A stretch of DNA of 64,000 nucleotides from Diospyros lotus (GCF_014633365.1 NC_068339.1:28157316-28221315), one strand, 5' to 3'. Counted from the first letter of the stretch, positions 1 to 12,900 are shown. Notes: a model not told the origin generated them from the letters alone. Program-made: numbers and translations.

Positions 1-660
1 TGTGTGCATTCTTTTCTTCTTTCTTTGCTTGTTCTAAAATTCTTCTACTGTTAGAAAATATTTTATTTGTGAAGGTCACACATAAAAATTTGAGACGCGA
101 GCATTGGTGATATACGAAATCTCTGTATTTAGCACGGGAAGGGGTGACCAAAATGATACCATTCAGCATATTAGGTGTGGACCGACAAAGACCGTTACAT
201 CTTGAGATGAATTTAATTTCAGTACAGAAACCACTTACTCCATCCTTACATCGGATAATAGGTATAAATTTATTTATATTCATTTGAAGAATATGCGTGT
301 TGCTCAGATATCCAAGCTCTGTATGGCGTGTATATTATATTCTGTTATGTGTATCTGATACATAGTAAAAATTTATTTTTTCCCGTACTACCATACTAGT
401 AATTCTCTTCACACACTGCACTGTGTGATTTTTTTAGGGGAACGATTTGGTAGGTTTGAGAAATCCTCAAACCGTGCAGTTTGCAGTTTGAGAAAAACAC
501 ATTCGGTTAAAAACTAAATCGCCTAACTAGTCTAAGAATATAAAAAATAAAAAAAATAAATTATAAATTATAAAATATAAAACATTAAAACCCTAAATCT
601 AATCTTTCATTCCTGATTCCTTATCTCATTTCCTCTTTAATTACCCAACCCTTGCTGCAC
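1..660. other. AT-rich intergenic DNA, no gene seen
   Basis: No reading frame with recognisable protein similarity and no clear terminal repeats. Around 440-530 there are short self-complementary pieces built on TTTGAG and CTCAAA, perhaps a small degenerate inverted repeat. An A/T-only stretch follows at 540-590. Confidence 0.5.
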
Positions 661-917
661 CGAGACTGACGATGATATCCTCCCCATGGCCATTTCTTTT
701 AGTCTCTAGTTCATTGACGTCGTCTCAACTTTCAGAGGCATCCAAGGAGATCACCATTGCATTGAGGCCTTGAAGCACGCCGACCAAATCAAGGTGGAGG
801 CGCTTAAGTGTGCTGACCAGATCAAGTCCCAGATTCCCTCTGTCTCCGCGCTGTCGTCTCTCGTCGACGTTTCACCAAAGACATCTTCCACGATAGCAAA
901 TCTCAAGAGGTTTGGGG

Positions 918-3261
918 TGTAATATCCCCAATTAATTAAATGAAATTAAATTAATTAATTTGAGTTAAAATTTGAGGCAGTGCACGTGTGCTTAAAAGTG
1001 GTCGAAGAGGAATCGCGAGAGAGGGAGAGAGGGCGAGCAGAGAGTGAGAGACAGAGAAAGGGAGGGAGATGGAGAGGATGAGATCAAGGGAGAGGGAGGG
1101 AGAGAGAGAGAGAGAGAGAGCTAGTGGCCTAAAGCTGGCCGGAGGCAGCCGGGTGCGGTCGCGAGCGGCCATGGAAGCTGGCCGAGCTTTGCTCAGCCAT
1201 GGCAGCAAAGCAGCAGCAGCAGTGGCGACGCGGGGCAACGGCAGCGGCGCACGGCCATGTGAGCGGAGCTGGAGGCGACGCGGGCCGGAGGCAGGCACGG
1301 CGACAGCGGAGGGCCGGATGGCGAAGGCCGACCGCAGCCATGCGCGGTTGCAGGCTGCCTGGGTGCGTGGGGAAGATGATGAACAGGAGCGTGCGCGCGG
1401 AAGAAGAAGAAGGAAGGGAGAAGAAGAAAGGAAGAAGAGGAAGAAGAAGGAGAAAAGAAGAAGAAGAAGAAGGAAAGGAAAGGAGAAGAAGAAGCGAGTT
1501 GCAGGAAGAGGAAGAAGAAGACACGGGAAGAAAAAGAAGAGGAGGAGAAGAAGAAAAAAAAGGAAGAAAAGAAAGAAAATAAAGGAAAAGGAAAAAATAT
1601 GAAAAATAATGAAATTTTGGGATTTTTTTTTGCAGGAAAAGTGATCAGGTACATGGGTAAAAATTAGTAGAAGCATGTTATGTTTAAATTATAAATTTTA
1701 CGCGATTAGAATTAATTAATTTAAGTTCTGGTTGTGTTATTTGCTAGGAAATGATTTAATTCACATCGGGAGTACAAGAGAAGCTGAAAGCAACTAATTT
1801 CAGGCAAGCTCCCAACCCTCTTCTCATATTCTTCAATTCCCGCGAAAGACCCCGTGATTTCTCGTATTTTATCACCTCCCTTACTTTAATTCGGCACCTA
1901 GCCTTATTTGTTGAATTATTATTCATTTGTTTTACGTTAAATTAAATCTGAGACTTCTAGAATTTTATTCGTTGTGAGCCTATGGGGGTTTGTACCGCCC
2001 CCACTGCTTTTGGGAATGATGCTGACCCAGCCTGGGGACTAGGTTTCTAGACGTGAGGGTTATTTATGATTTTCTCGGATTTATTTATGGCTTGGTTAGA
2101 GCTATCGAGCAGTAGGGCAGGGGTCGGTTGTTGGTGACGTTGGGGTAGACTATTGTACGGCCCTAAAGTGGACCGTCAGGTGGACACTCCTAGTCACTGG
2201 CCGTTGACCGGTGTTGGGCACTGCTGACTAGCTCTACCAGGTTGTAATTTACTGCTCGTCTAGATTCATTATTTTCTTGTTGCATGGTTTGGTATGCACA
2301 TGGATACAGGGCTGCATGTTGGGATATTCATTTACTGAGTATGCTTGGACATGGACATTCTAGCCTGGTCAGGTTGCATCCAGCACGGGCATATGCATCG
2401 CGTGTGGTTTACTATGTGGGCGGAGCATGGCCTGATGCCTGGATGTATGGGCGCCGGTGTATCACGTTGATGCTCACTACGCCATTGCATTTTATGTGCA
2501 TTGCATGGCTATTGGTAGTATATAGTTCTCGGACGGGAGTACCGTTCCGATGGAGCCTATGGCTTGAGTGTCGGGAGTACCGACATGGACGGGTGGCGGG
2601 AGTACCGACATGGACGGGTGGCGCGCACAGGATGCTGGAGGTATTTGTTACCGTCTAGGGTAGCGACAGGTTGGTATGGGACTTGGGTGCCAAGTGTCTT
2701 ATGTGGGCCCCAAGGACCGGTATGTGCTATGATTATGCTATACTATTGTGTTGTAGCGTCTCATGACTTGTGTGTATTTGGGGGTTGGTGTTCTGGGAGA
2801 AGTTTATTGCTTTTGTGCAGCCTTTAGTCTTTCTTTCTTTATACTTGTTGAGTCTCTCAACTCACCTTGTTTTTCCATCATTCTAGAAATGGCAGCGTGG
2901 ACCATGGCAAGGGAGTCAGTGCCTAGCGGCAGAGTCGGTATGGTGTACAGGCAGTCCCGGTCAACTTTGATGGTTGATTAGGATTTACTCTATTATTTGT
3001 ACTGTGCCAGGTCTTTCCTCGAGTCTCGTGTACATCGGCACATGAGTCTGTGTTTATGTAATTATCATGTGACCGCTGTGATAGCGGGGTACCCGTAGTG
3101 TATGCATGTGTTTAGCTTCGCTTCTGCTGTTCTTATTTATTTATTTTTTTTGCATGCATGCCATGGTGGTTTTGGTCTTGTGTTTATTCTTTTTCTCCTC
3201 CCGTAGGCATTCCCGTTCGGGTAGTCCGAGTGGTTGGGATATCCGGACGGGAGTGCTTACA
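918..3261. mobile_element. Solo LTR of a Ty3/gypsy-type retrotransposon
   Basis: The 2344-bp unit begins TGTAATATCC and ends GAGTGCTTACA, giving matching TGTAA/TTACA ends, and is flanked on both sides by the 5-bp duplication TGGGG (913-917 and 3262-3266). No gag-pol and no second LTR are present, so it is a solo LTR left by LTR-LTR recombination. It holds a purine-rich stretch (about 1020-1600) that opens meaningless frames on both strands, a (GA)n run near 1100, and a 24-bp unit repeated twice near 2570-2625. Confidence 0.85.
1020..1600. repeat. Purine-rich low-complexity stretch inside the solo LTR
   Basis: Long runs of GA, AAG and AGG codons-like triplets. The open frames here translate to Arg/Lys/Glu-rich (plus strand) or Ser/Leu/Phe-rich (minus strand) nonsense and are explained by base composition alone. 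Confidence 0.8.
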
Positions 3262-3322
3262 TGGGGTCTCAGATGAGCTGAGGGATTTTGTCAAGGGCAT
3301 TATAATCGATATTTTTCGAGAT

Positions 3323-3655
3323 TTTCCATCATAAGGTAATTACTTGAGCACGCTGGTACATAGGTTTTAAGTGACAACACTTCAATAGTCCAAGAGATGA
3401 TGTAACTAATTTCTACGTATGGCATGTTATGGACAATTAGAGTAACATAAAAGCCACACATGTGGTTTGGCATATTGAAAATGACTTAAACCACCCAAAG
3501 AGCACTGTGAACACCCATACTACATGGTTACAATAATTCGAGTGTAATGTACCACCTAGGGTCTCGTTATTTTTTATTTTTTATAATTAATTTTTGTAAT
3601 AAAAAAGGCATCCTTAAATTTTTATAATTAATCTAGTGCATGTCTTATTATTAAG
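3323..3655. other. Intergenic DNA, nothing recognised
   Basis: AT-rich sequence with no open frame of note and no repeat ends. Confidence 0.5.
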
Positions 3656-3823
3656 TAATGCTAGGAGTCATGATTGATGACAGTGCCATCAGTCATGTGT
3701 CACATTCTCATTGGATGAGATGTTAAGCAGATGGGATAATATCACATGGTCTCCTTAACTTCCTCTAATGAGGAGACGCCACATAATTGATAATACCATC
3801 TTCAATCAAGACTCCTAGCATTA
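3656..3823. mobile_element. MITE-like short inverted-repeat element
   Basis: The left end reads TAATGCTAGGAGTC and then TGATTGA after one base. The right end is its reverse complement with one mismatch over about 21 bases. The 168-bp unit has no coding capacity. TTATTA-type sequence lies just outside both ends, but no exact target duplication is clear, so the superfamily is open; Tourist-like is possible given the TAA/TTA ends. Confidence 0.6.
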
Positions 3824-4244
3824 TTTCTTATTATTTGATTGTTATGTGGTTACATTAAGGGTGTGTTTGATTGCAAACATAGAACTTATATAGAAAGAAA
3901 ATAAGTTCTAGGCAATTTAATTGCCTAGAAATCATTTGCATAGAAATTATCAATTAAACGCGTTTGATTGATTTAATTTTTTTACCTAGAATTTGTTATA
4001 ATTTTTTATTTTTTGATGTTTGATTACAACTTAATTTCCATAGAATTACACCCAACCTCAGGGTTTCCTCTCTGCCTCCCCCCAACCCTATTTCATCATC
4101 TCTCTGTCTTCCCCCATATCTCTCTCTCTCCCCCCTAAACCCACTTCCCCTTCCTTCCCCCTCTCAAACCTACTTCTTCTTTCTCCCTAGCTCCCCCCAT
4201 CTTTCTTTCTCTCCCTCTCCAAGCCCACCACCTTCTCCCTACAT

Positions 4245-4294
<50 letters not shown>

Positions 4295-5119
4295 GCATGC
4301 AGTAGTAAAGTAGCAGATCCGTTGTTTCACTTGTTGTCGTTCGCCGTTGACGCATACGCCGCTGTTGAAGCTACCACCATAAGCAATTCTGGGAGTTGAT
4401 TTGCAGTGGCCATCATTCGCCTCCGATGCGATGCAGTTGGTTTGCTCTTCAGTGTCTTTCTTTCTCTCTCCCTCTCTCTTTTTCTCTCACATGCTCTTTC
4501 ACTCTCTCGCTCCGTCGCCCCTTACTTTCAATTTCCTGGAAAGTTTTTCCAATCCCCCTCCCCCCCTAAGAATTTGTTTTCCAACAAAAGTGGGAATTAG
4601 CCATCACGTGGCCAAAAGATAGAAATCATTTTTCATGAAAAATAGCCATTTTTCACCTAAATCTAGGTTTTGATGTGTTTGACCAAATTTAAGATAAGAT
4701 TTTATATCAAAGTAGGATGGTACATTACACTATAATAAGGCCCTAATTTCTCTTGGGAAATCCTTGATCATTTAGCCATGAGAGTGCCCTTTTCATAAAC
4801 TTTCTTTGATTACTCAACCTCCAAAATCGGGCAATAAGAGGTCAGGAACTTGTTGAAGGTAATAATAGAGTACTTGACTACCCTTGTAACCTCCCATAGA
4901 AGGGTGCATGCATTGTCATCAATTAACATGCAGAGAATCTACCGTTTTGAGAATTTTGAATTCTTACTTCAAACTTGCACCAAGTTTTTCATGAAATTAC
5001 CACGTAAACCCTTATAACTCTTTTGAGAATTATGCCCAACCCTTCCCATTCTTTTAATTATTAACTTGGCTCCCCTCTAAAATTACATTTGGACCTATCA
5101 ATATTTTGATTCCTCTAAG
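3824..5119. other. Intergenic DNA with CT and TA microsatellites
   Basis: A pyrimidine-rich block (about 4060-4275) ends in a (CT)n run followed by a (TA)n run near 4276-4292. A second CT-rich stretch lies near 4450-4500. Short frames here (for example 4401-4622) are composition artefacts. No gene recognised. Confidence 0.5.
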
Positions 5120-6131
5120 TAGGGGTGTGCACGACGTGGTCTGGCCAGTTTTTGGCCAAGAAAATGCGTCAAACCGTATATGCGGTTTGCACCTATAATT
5201 AGACCGAGTGGTCTGATTTTGTGCAGAAAAATCGAACTGAACCGCACCGCATAATGCGGTGCGTTTTTCGCGATTTGCTGAAACCTGGTGTTTGGTGCCG
5301 TTTGGTTCGTTCCTGATGCTGGCGATGGTGAGGGTAAGCAGCTTTAAACATAAAACAGAGGCTAAGCTAAAATACATATGAAACTAATACAGCATATGAA
5401 ATTAATACAGAAGCAACTTAATAGTTAATAGCAGCAAAACAATATCTTCAACAGTTATTGTTATTCTGTGAGGGTTGAGTGTTGAATTCCAAGAGGGATT
5501 GAGTTGAGAGTTCTAACTTCTAAGTAAATTCTTGAGGGTTATACTCTAACATATACTCGTAGATAAATCCAAATATCCTCAAAGATTAAGCTTCCGCACC
5601 GAGCCCATCTTATTAACAAATATCCTCAAACTCAAAGAGATTCGTAGCACTTCTGTTGAAAGAGGTTTAACACATACCGCGTCTTCTCTCGTCCGGTGGT
5701 GCGGCGCGGGATGGGCCAGGACTGGTTCGTGGGAGAGTAACTTTGTGCAGTGGTAGACGGCAGCGGCGGGTGAGTGGGTGAGAGATCGGTGTGGTGCTGC
5801 GGGTAGGTGCGCGCACAACAGCTTGAGAGTTGAGAGAGAGATGAAGCGGAGCAGAGGGAGAAATCAGAAATGCAATTTAGGGATGGGTTTCGGCGGTCCC
5901 CCCCCCCCCCCCCCCCCCCCACTCCTTTATATATTTGATATATTATTTTTTATTTATTTTAATTACTAATATAGTTGGACAATTCGGTTTGGAACAGAAC
6001 CACCAGCACCCCAAACCGCATAAATCATGGTTTGGATATTTTTCAAACCGCGCTAGACCACGTCCCTAGAAAAATCGCACGGTTCAGCGTGAGCGGTTTC
6101 CACGGTCCGCTGGTTTTTTTGAACACCCCTA
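5120..6131. mobile_element. Non-autonomous hAT-like DNA transposon
   Basis: Terminal inverted repeats TAGGGGTGTGCA (left) and its complement TGAACACCCCTA (right) match at 11 of 12 positions. They are flanked by 8-bp duplications CCTCTAAG (5112-5119) and CCTCTAGG (6132-6139) with one mismatch, as expected of an old hAT insertion. Subterminal regions carry many copies of AACCGC / GCGGTTT in both orientations, typical of transposase-binding arrays. No transposase is encoded. A long C homopolymer lies near 5900-5920. Confidence 0.75.
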
Positions 6132-6875
6132 CCTCTAGGAGCCATTTTATTTTTTGAAACTCTTTTCTTTTCAAAAAATCTAATGGATGTTTAAAATCTT
6201 AATAGAGAGAACATGAAAGAGGAGAGAACAAAAAGAGGAACATAATCATTTTATTTTTTATTTAATAATAAAGAAAATTATTGTTATTTTTGAAATATGA
6301 AAAATAATTCTTATAATTATGTCCAATCTCAAAAATAATTATTACAATCTTTTCTAATTTTAATTATCTAATAACTAGTATTAAAACTAATCCCCTCACA
6401 CATTATTTGACTGATTGGGTAAAAAAATATTAGACTATCTTCAATCACATTCTCTATTTCATTATTTATTATATTATAAATAATTTACATTTTATTTTTT
6501 TATTTTAAAAATTGTGTTTGCTTCAACCAAATCCCATATTCTAATATGTATTTGATTCTTGATTTTATTTATTTATTAATAAATTTTAATTCTAATAGTG
6601 TCTTATACCTCTAACTAATTGGAGATTGAGTGACATACATTTGAGAGTTTCTTGGATGCATTTTTTTGGGGGGGTTCCTATCGCTCAGTATCACGTTGCC
6701 AAAAAGATAAATTTAAATTTAATCCACAGTAACTACACAGAAAGTGAATTCGAATCTAAAAATTTAGGTCACCCATCACTTATTTCCCAACATTGGGACA
6801 ACCCGAATGACTACATTTGAGGTTCCTTAATCTATATCAATCTGATCATTGTATCCACACGCAACGCAACATCAA
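6132..6875. other. AT-rich intergenic DNA
   Basis: No gene, no clear repeat ends. The short frame at 6626-6820 has no recognisable product. Confidence 0.5.
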
Positions 6876-7495
6876 TGAGCCGAGCCGCTCATGAGCAGCT
6901 CGGCATTCGATTCAGTAAGGGCTCGTTCGTGTTCAACTTAGTTCATAAACGAGCCAAGCTTGAGCACAATTTTAGAGCTCAAAATATAAATGAGCTGAGC
7001 TTGAGCAAGACAAAGTTTGACTCGTTAACTCGTGAACAGGTTCGTTAATGAGTTAGTGAGCAAGCTCGTGAACAGGTTCATGTATAGGCTCATAAACATA
7101 CTTGTTTATATAAGCTCGTGAGTAGGCTCGTATATAATTAAAATACTTAAAATATTTGAAAGTTAATGTTGTTGGTTGATTAATGGATTGTTGTTGTATG
7201 TGTTGGGTAATTTAAATATAATTTTAAACGATCTTTTAAACGAGCTTTTAAATATAATGTTAAACGAGCTGTTCATGAGCTGAGCTCACGAACAAATTAT
7301 CGAGCTACCTCGTGAGCTTTTAAACAAGTTGCTCATGAACCGAGCTTGCGAACAAAATTATTGAGCTGGCTCGAGCTCGACGAGCCTTTAAACGAGTCGA
7401 GCCCAAGTAAGAATTTGAGCTCGAGCTTACCTATTTTTTGCCGAGCCAAGCTTGAGCAAGTCGAAGCTCGATTCGATTCGGTTCGATTACAGCCC
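6876..7495. repeat. Degenerate GAGCTCG/CGTGAGC repeat element
   Basis: Dense variants of GAGCTTGAGC, CTCGTGAGC and AAACGAGC in both orientations. The right end reads as the complement of TAGGGCTGTAATCGAACC, a style of terminus found on plant hAT-like elements. The left end is less well defined, near 6880. No coding capacity. Likely a decayed non-autonomous DNA transposon. Confidence 0.5.
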
Positions 7496-8679
7496 TAAAC
7501 ATCAATCTTAAAAGACAATGTCAATGTCAATGCATTGAAACAATGAGAATCATGTGTTGTATGTATGTGAAGCGTCCCATGTCACGTGGCACGGTGGGTG
7601 GTCTTATCTATTAATTTTGGTACATAATTACATTGATACATTGGGAGATTAAAAAAATTTACATATAATATTCTTGTATTTCAAAAATTACAATAACCTC
7701 TGTTATTATTAAAAATAATATATATATATATATAAATAATTTTGTTTCTTCTGTCTCTCTTTACCTCACCCTTTTCTCTTGAAATATATTGTTGAGTTGC
7801 AGAATATACATTGTAATAATTACGAAAAATATACGTGAACTAATATATACAATTTTTGAAAATTACTTTGTAATTACAAAAAACCATAACATATATATTA
7901 ATTATCAAAAATATATCTATACTGTTATATAAGCAAATAGAATATTTTGGTGTTCTGAAGAATTTTTAAAATATTTTTTATATTTTTTGTTAAAAAATAA
8001 ATATAAATTTACTCACTGAGATTTGCAAGTTTAAAATATTTAATTTTACAACTTTGCTAACGTTAATCTTCACCTAAACTTTATCTTAAAAAATATAAAA
8101 ACTAAACTACAATTATTAATTGAGATTTAATAAATTTTTATTAAAAATATTTTATTTCTTATTTACATGCAGTTCGTGTCACACTTCTAGTATACAAAAA
8201 GTTTATCATTTAACTAGAAAATTATATTTTCTATTATATGAATATAAACTAAAAATATATAAAAATATCTGAATATAAAATAAATATATATTTATATTTT
8301 CTAAACAATATATGTAAATGGAGTATTTTTGAGAGAGAAAAGTTGGCGATTTAGTGGTGAACCCTAACCAAACGACAAATAGCATGCAATCTCACCTGTC
8401 TTTGTCGGTGAGATCGTGACCCCGTAGTCGTCCCACCCCTTGGACAGAGTGCGGGAGTATCTCGAAGCCTCGTGGTCGGTCTAGTCGCGATTTTCGTCAA
8501 TTGGTCGAGGCCCTATGCAAGGTGTGGCAATGCAGATGTGTCTAGGTAGTACTCAGAGTGATTTTGATGGCCAAGACAACTTGACAACTCGAGTGCAAGA
8601 GGATAATATGTTGCTCGACAGTAAGACTCGGGCTGTAGGGCACCAAGGATAGGAGGTGATAGTGATGATAATGACAATT
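7496..8679. other. AT-rich intergenic DNA
   Basis: Very AT-rich from 7610 to 8330, then a more GC-balanced stretch (8340-8660) with no recognised protein. Nothing else seen. Confidence 0.5.
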
Positions 8680-9343
8680 TGTTGGGTTTCAAAGAACAAA
8701 ACACAACGAAAACTTAAAATTTATTTCGATCAACCAAACTCTTTGGCCTATCATCAAAACTAAAAAGAACGGATATAGTTTGTAAATATATAATCTTTTA
8801 TGAATATAAACTAAAGAACAAAAAAGAAACCAACTTTTTGGTTATCCGACACAAGAAAATGTTGAATCTTTGTGTCGCAAGGTGTCATCCACCCTCTATA
8901 AGTGATCCACACCAAAAAGAAACTTTATTCAATGTGAATGAGTATACCCTTTCGATCTCCTTGCATCAAAATGCAAGCTCTATCGCCTTAACTTTTCTCA
9001 AAACTTGCTCTTTTTTTTCCCCTCAAAGGCAAGGGCTATTAATAGCCATTACATAGGGGAGAAAACCAAACCCTAGTCATAATAGAGTTGGAAACTAAGT
9101 CCTAGTACGTTTTGGATGTGTTGGGCCGCAACCAAAACGTTGCCAAGTTGGTCGTGCACGTTGGACGCGCGGTGAGCTGCGTAGGCACATGAGTCGCTCG
9201 GGCCATGTTAGGCCTCGCGCTCATAGGCCTTGGGCCATGCCTAGTACAACCTTTTGTTGGTTTCTGTCCTGTTTTCTTTTTTTGCTCATTTTTTTGATAT
9301 CTTGTGGACTTTTCTACAAGTGCTAGCTTGCCCCCAAAACACA
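8680..9343. repeat. LTR-like sequence, boundaries uncertain
   Basis: Starts TGTTGGGTTTC and ends near AAAACACA, with the composition of a plant LTR. I could not find a convincing 5-bp duplication (CAATT on the left, GAATT on the right but offset), so this is only a candidate solo LTR. Confidence 0.3.
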
Positions 9344-9345
9344 CG

Positions 9346-9966
9346 AATTCATCTGGACCAAAACATTTTTCGGTTCCACTAAATTTTTCATAAAGCTTCT
9401 CTTTATTTGTGTATGACTTTATAGGTTCACTATAAAAATGGCAAAGGAAAATTAAAGAATGTTATTCCTAATCAAACTCTTTAATTATGATTCATAATTT
9501 ATGTCATCGCATGACTAAAAATTATCATTTTGTCTTTTAACCAAGATTGACGTCTACCAACATATCATGGCTCCCCATATCATAATAAATGCAAACAGCA
9601 CTTCAAATGAATTTTTCCGCGATAAGTTCTAGTGTTATTTGATCTCTCTATCATGATGTCTCGATACGATCTAGAAGTATGGTGAAATGTCAAACCTCCA
9701 ATAACTAACACTATGTATACAAATACTAAGTCCACAACTTCTATAGTTGAATTAGTAATTCTTATTAATTCCTAAATAATAACCACAAATTTATAATGTT
9801 ATAGAAAATACCCACTTGTCAGTCAGATCAATTCAATGTCGCAAACAATCTGGGCACTGCTTGAGAGACCCACAAACAATAACTAGAAATAATTGCCTAG
9901 CATCCTCATTTCCAAAGTAACTAAACTGCTCAAGTGAAGCTTTCAACTGCCATTACCATTGGGCTT
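9346..9966. other. 3' flank of the inositol monophosphatase gene
   Basis: No separate gene. The part nearest 9967 is expected to contain the 3' UTR and poly(A) region of the minus-strand IMP gene. I did not fix a poly(A) site. Confidence 0.45.
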
Positions 9967-12900
9967 TCATTCTGCACATTCTTTGAGTGCCTCCACAAGT
10001 AAATCCTTGAGAACTTCATTTGATGCTGCTATTCTTAGAGATGTGATGTCAAATTCCTTGCCAGAACTGGAGAAAGGCAACAGCACAGGCACAAAGTAAG
10101 GAACTTCTTTAAGAAAATTCTATGCTTGAATGCATATCTTTTCTATTTCACAAATAAGATAATTTTTTCACCAAGAGGGCATAAGAGAAGCAGAAACTGA
10201 AGAGTTTACAGTTGCTTTGTTCCTTACGGATCAAACAGAACTCCTCCGGCTTCTTTGACAATCACAGCACCAGCTGCAACATCCCTATCAAGCAAGAGTA
10301 GCAAGCCAATATTGTCAATCATCTCTACATCTCACTTCAGTTGAGATAAAAGATGAAACCATACCAAGGACCACCGAATCCAAATTGATAGAATAGGTCA
10401 AGCCTTCCGCATGCAATGCCACAGAGGTCCAGAGCAGAAGAGCCACACCACCGGAGTGATCTGACCTGATCACATAGGATCATCATCACATCAATTCTGG
10501 TAGCTATAAAAGTGGCCAAAAGGTCGCCATTTCAAGTTGTGAAAATAGCCTCTTTGCAAAAGAAAAAAGAGAATAGACTGCATATAAAACAACCCTCCTC
10601 AACTCTTGGAAAGTGAGGAGAATTGTACACTAATAAGAACCTTTTTATTCAAACTTTCATTTCTATGAGACACTGTAAATCAGACCAGCAGGTTTGTTCT
10701 TACCTTTGAAAGTAAATAATTAATTCTTTTTGTAAAGGCGTCTCGAGTTGACTGATCTCGATTTGTTCCACCCTGTTTTCTCAATCAGATAAAAGATAAT
10801 TAGTTCCTGGCTAGCATGAAATAATAGTCATGCAGTTCATTTATTTCCCCTTCAAGGTCAAGTATTTACAAGATGCCAAGTAATTGTGCAAGATTTGCAG
10901 CAGTGAATGTCATACACTCAAAATTAGAAAGCATGCACTATATGTTATTCTTATGAAGAAAGCCTCCATTATAGAACAAGTTTATTTAAAGGAACACATT
11001 CTAGGTTGTAAATTTAATGCATCTTAACAATGAGTGGGTATGTTTAAAAGAATTGTCATTCTATACTTGAACCAAAGTACCCACTGGTCATCTCAATGTT
11101 GTGAAGAAAGACAGATGGTCATCTCAAGTAGAGGGCTTACTTTCTGACTTGAATGCCCTTGGGAGAGAACTAAGTCCCCCTTTTACACTGTTGTCAATAG
11201 TAAGCCAATACAAGATACAGGAATCTACCTACATATGTATAGCAAAATCCATGTACCAAGAACTGAAAAGTCATGTTGCTAAATCCATTTCAGGAAACTA
11301 AGTACATGAATTCATGTCATTTCTTGAAAATACTATGAAATTGAATTGTTGAAAGTTGAAAAACCATTTCCCATTCTTGGAATTTAAAACACATTCCAAC
11401 AGATAATAATGCCCTTTTGTTAATTAAGTAGCATAAGAAACTTTGGTGGGTATGACAAAGGGAGTCACATAATGCAGAACCGGACACCAGGATCCATTCA
11501 GTCTTTTTTCACACTATGTGTTCTAAAGTTGGATTATTAGAAAAGGAGTGCAAGCTAGCTATTCACACATCTCATGAGGTTCAGAGTGCCCTATTCATTT
11601 GTCACTTTAGTACCTTATGCAACTACTCAATTTTGTATCCTCAGTTTCTTTTTCAGTTTATCTTATTGGATACAAATTCCTATAAAATCAGATAATTCAT
11701 GTTTATTAGTTTGTATCATAGTATAACAACAGAGAGGGCCGGGAGCCTGAACACCAAAGTATATTGTGGTAAACATGACAAAGGATTCCCTGAACGTACC
11801 TCAGTGCCAAGGAGAGATTTCACAAGTTCAGACTGAGAAGACACTGCAGAATATCAAGAAATAGGGCAAATTTGTCATAGAATCATCCAAGGAAAGCCAT
11901 TCTATTTTTTGATTCATGGTGGAAAATGCCCGAGAAAACTACTTTAAATGATGAAAACAATGAACTTGCCTTTTATTGGTTTTCCATTCAGAAAAGCACC
12001 TTTTCCATCAATAGCAGTGAAAAGCTGCACATTAAAACCCAAAATTCTTTGTTCACTCAACCACTAGTAGATATCTAAACACAATTTCTTATATTAGCCA
12101 AATCAACATATAGCTCATAAAAATCTATGCCCTCAGAAATTTCAGTATCGCCATACTGAACCTTGCAGGAATTACAAAAAGAAGGAAATTAATCACCAGA
12201 CCAGTAAGTAATAAATGAATGTCACTTAAGTCCATTGTATTTATAAGGGTGAAACGATATCATAAAACTAGCAGGGTATTCTATGCTTCTCTAGGAACTT
12301 AACATCACCAAGCAAACCAACTACCAAGGTACAATCAATGGACAGCATTCCCACATCCATATTCTGTAATGCGTCTTCACATGAACAATTCCTTGCAAGT
12401 AAGAATAAGTTGTAGAAGTTTAACTATCAAACAACACATGCTTGGAGTATGAAATTCTCACCTCATCCATGATAGGATTGTAGACAACACCAACTATGGG
12501 GACCTTTTCTATTGTTAAACCAATAGAAACACACACAAAGGGGAACCTACAAATGTTGTGCGGTGCCCATAATATCAGTTAGAGAATATATATATATATA
12601 TATATATACATAAAATAAAGAACAAATTCCATAAAAATTTGATATCAAGGTTTAAAAATTACCCATGGACAAAGTTAGTTGTACCATCAACAGGATCAAC
12701 TATCCATGTTGGTTCAGCAGTCAACTCCATAAAGCCACAAGCTGCAGTGGTTTCTTCCCCAATGAACTAAGTGAAGAGCAGTGAAAAGCTATGTTGGGAA
12801 ACAGTTTGTGGAAGAACCTAATGCCGCTACACTAAGCACTAACTGCAAATCATCAAACCTGTAAATTCTTATCTAGAAGGAAGGAAGGATAACCTTATGG

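Larger units (their letters stand above)
737..3322 (+). pseudogene. BSD-domain-protein-like gene fragment split by a solo LTR
   Basis: Codons run open from 737 to 917 and include two similar stretches reading ADQIK. After skipping the solo LTR and one target-site copy, the same frame continues from 3267 through the residues VSDELRDFVKGI and a DIFRDFP stretch to a TAA near 3318. This FGVSDELRDFVKG...FRDFP pattern resembles the segment just before the BSD domain in plant BSD-domain proteins; that family call is from memory. The BSD domain itself is not seen. The restored frame across the insertion shows the insertion hit a (former) coding exon. A possible splice acceptor (TTTCAG) sits at 731-736. 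With the stop and the missing downstream exons, a dead fragment is most likely. Confidence 0.45.

Noticed and set aside
951..1676. Long frames on both strands (up to 241 codons)
   Set aside because: Purine/pyrimidine-biased low-complexity DNA inside a solo LTR; translations are Lys/Arg/Glu or Phe/Leu/Ser runs.
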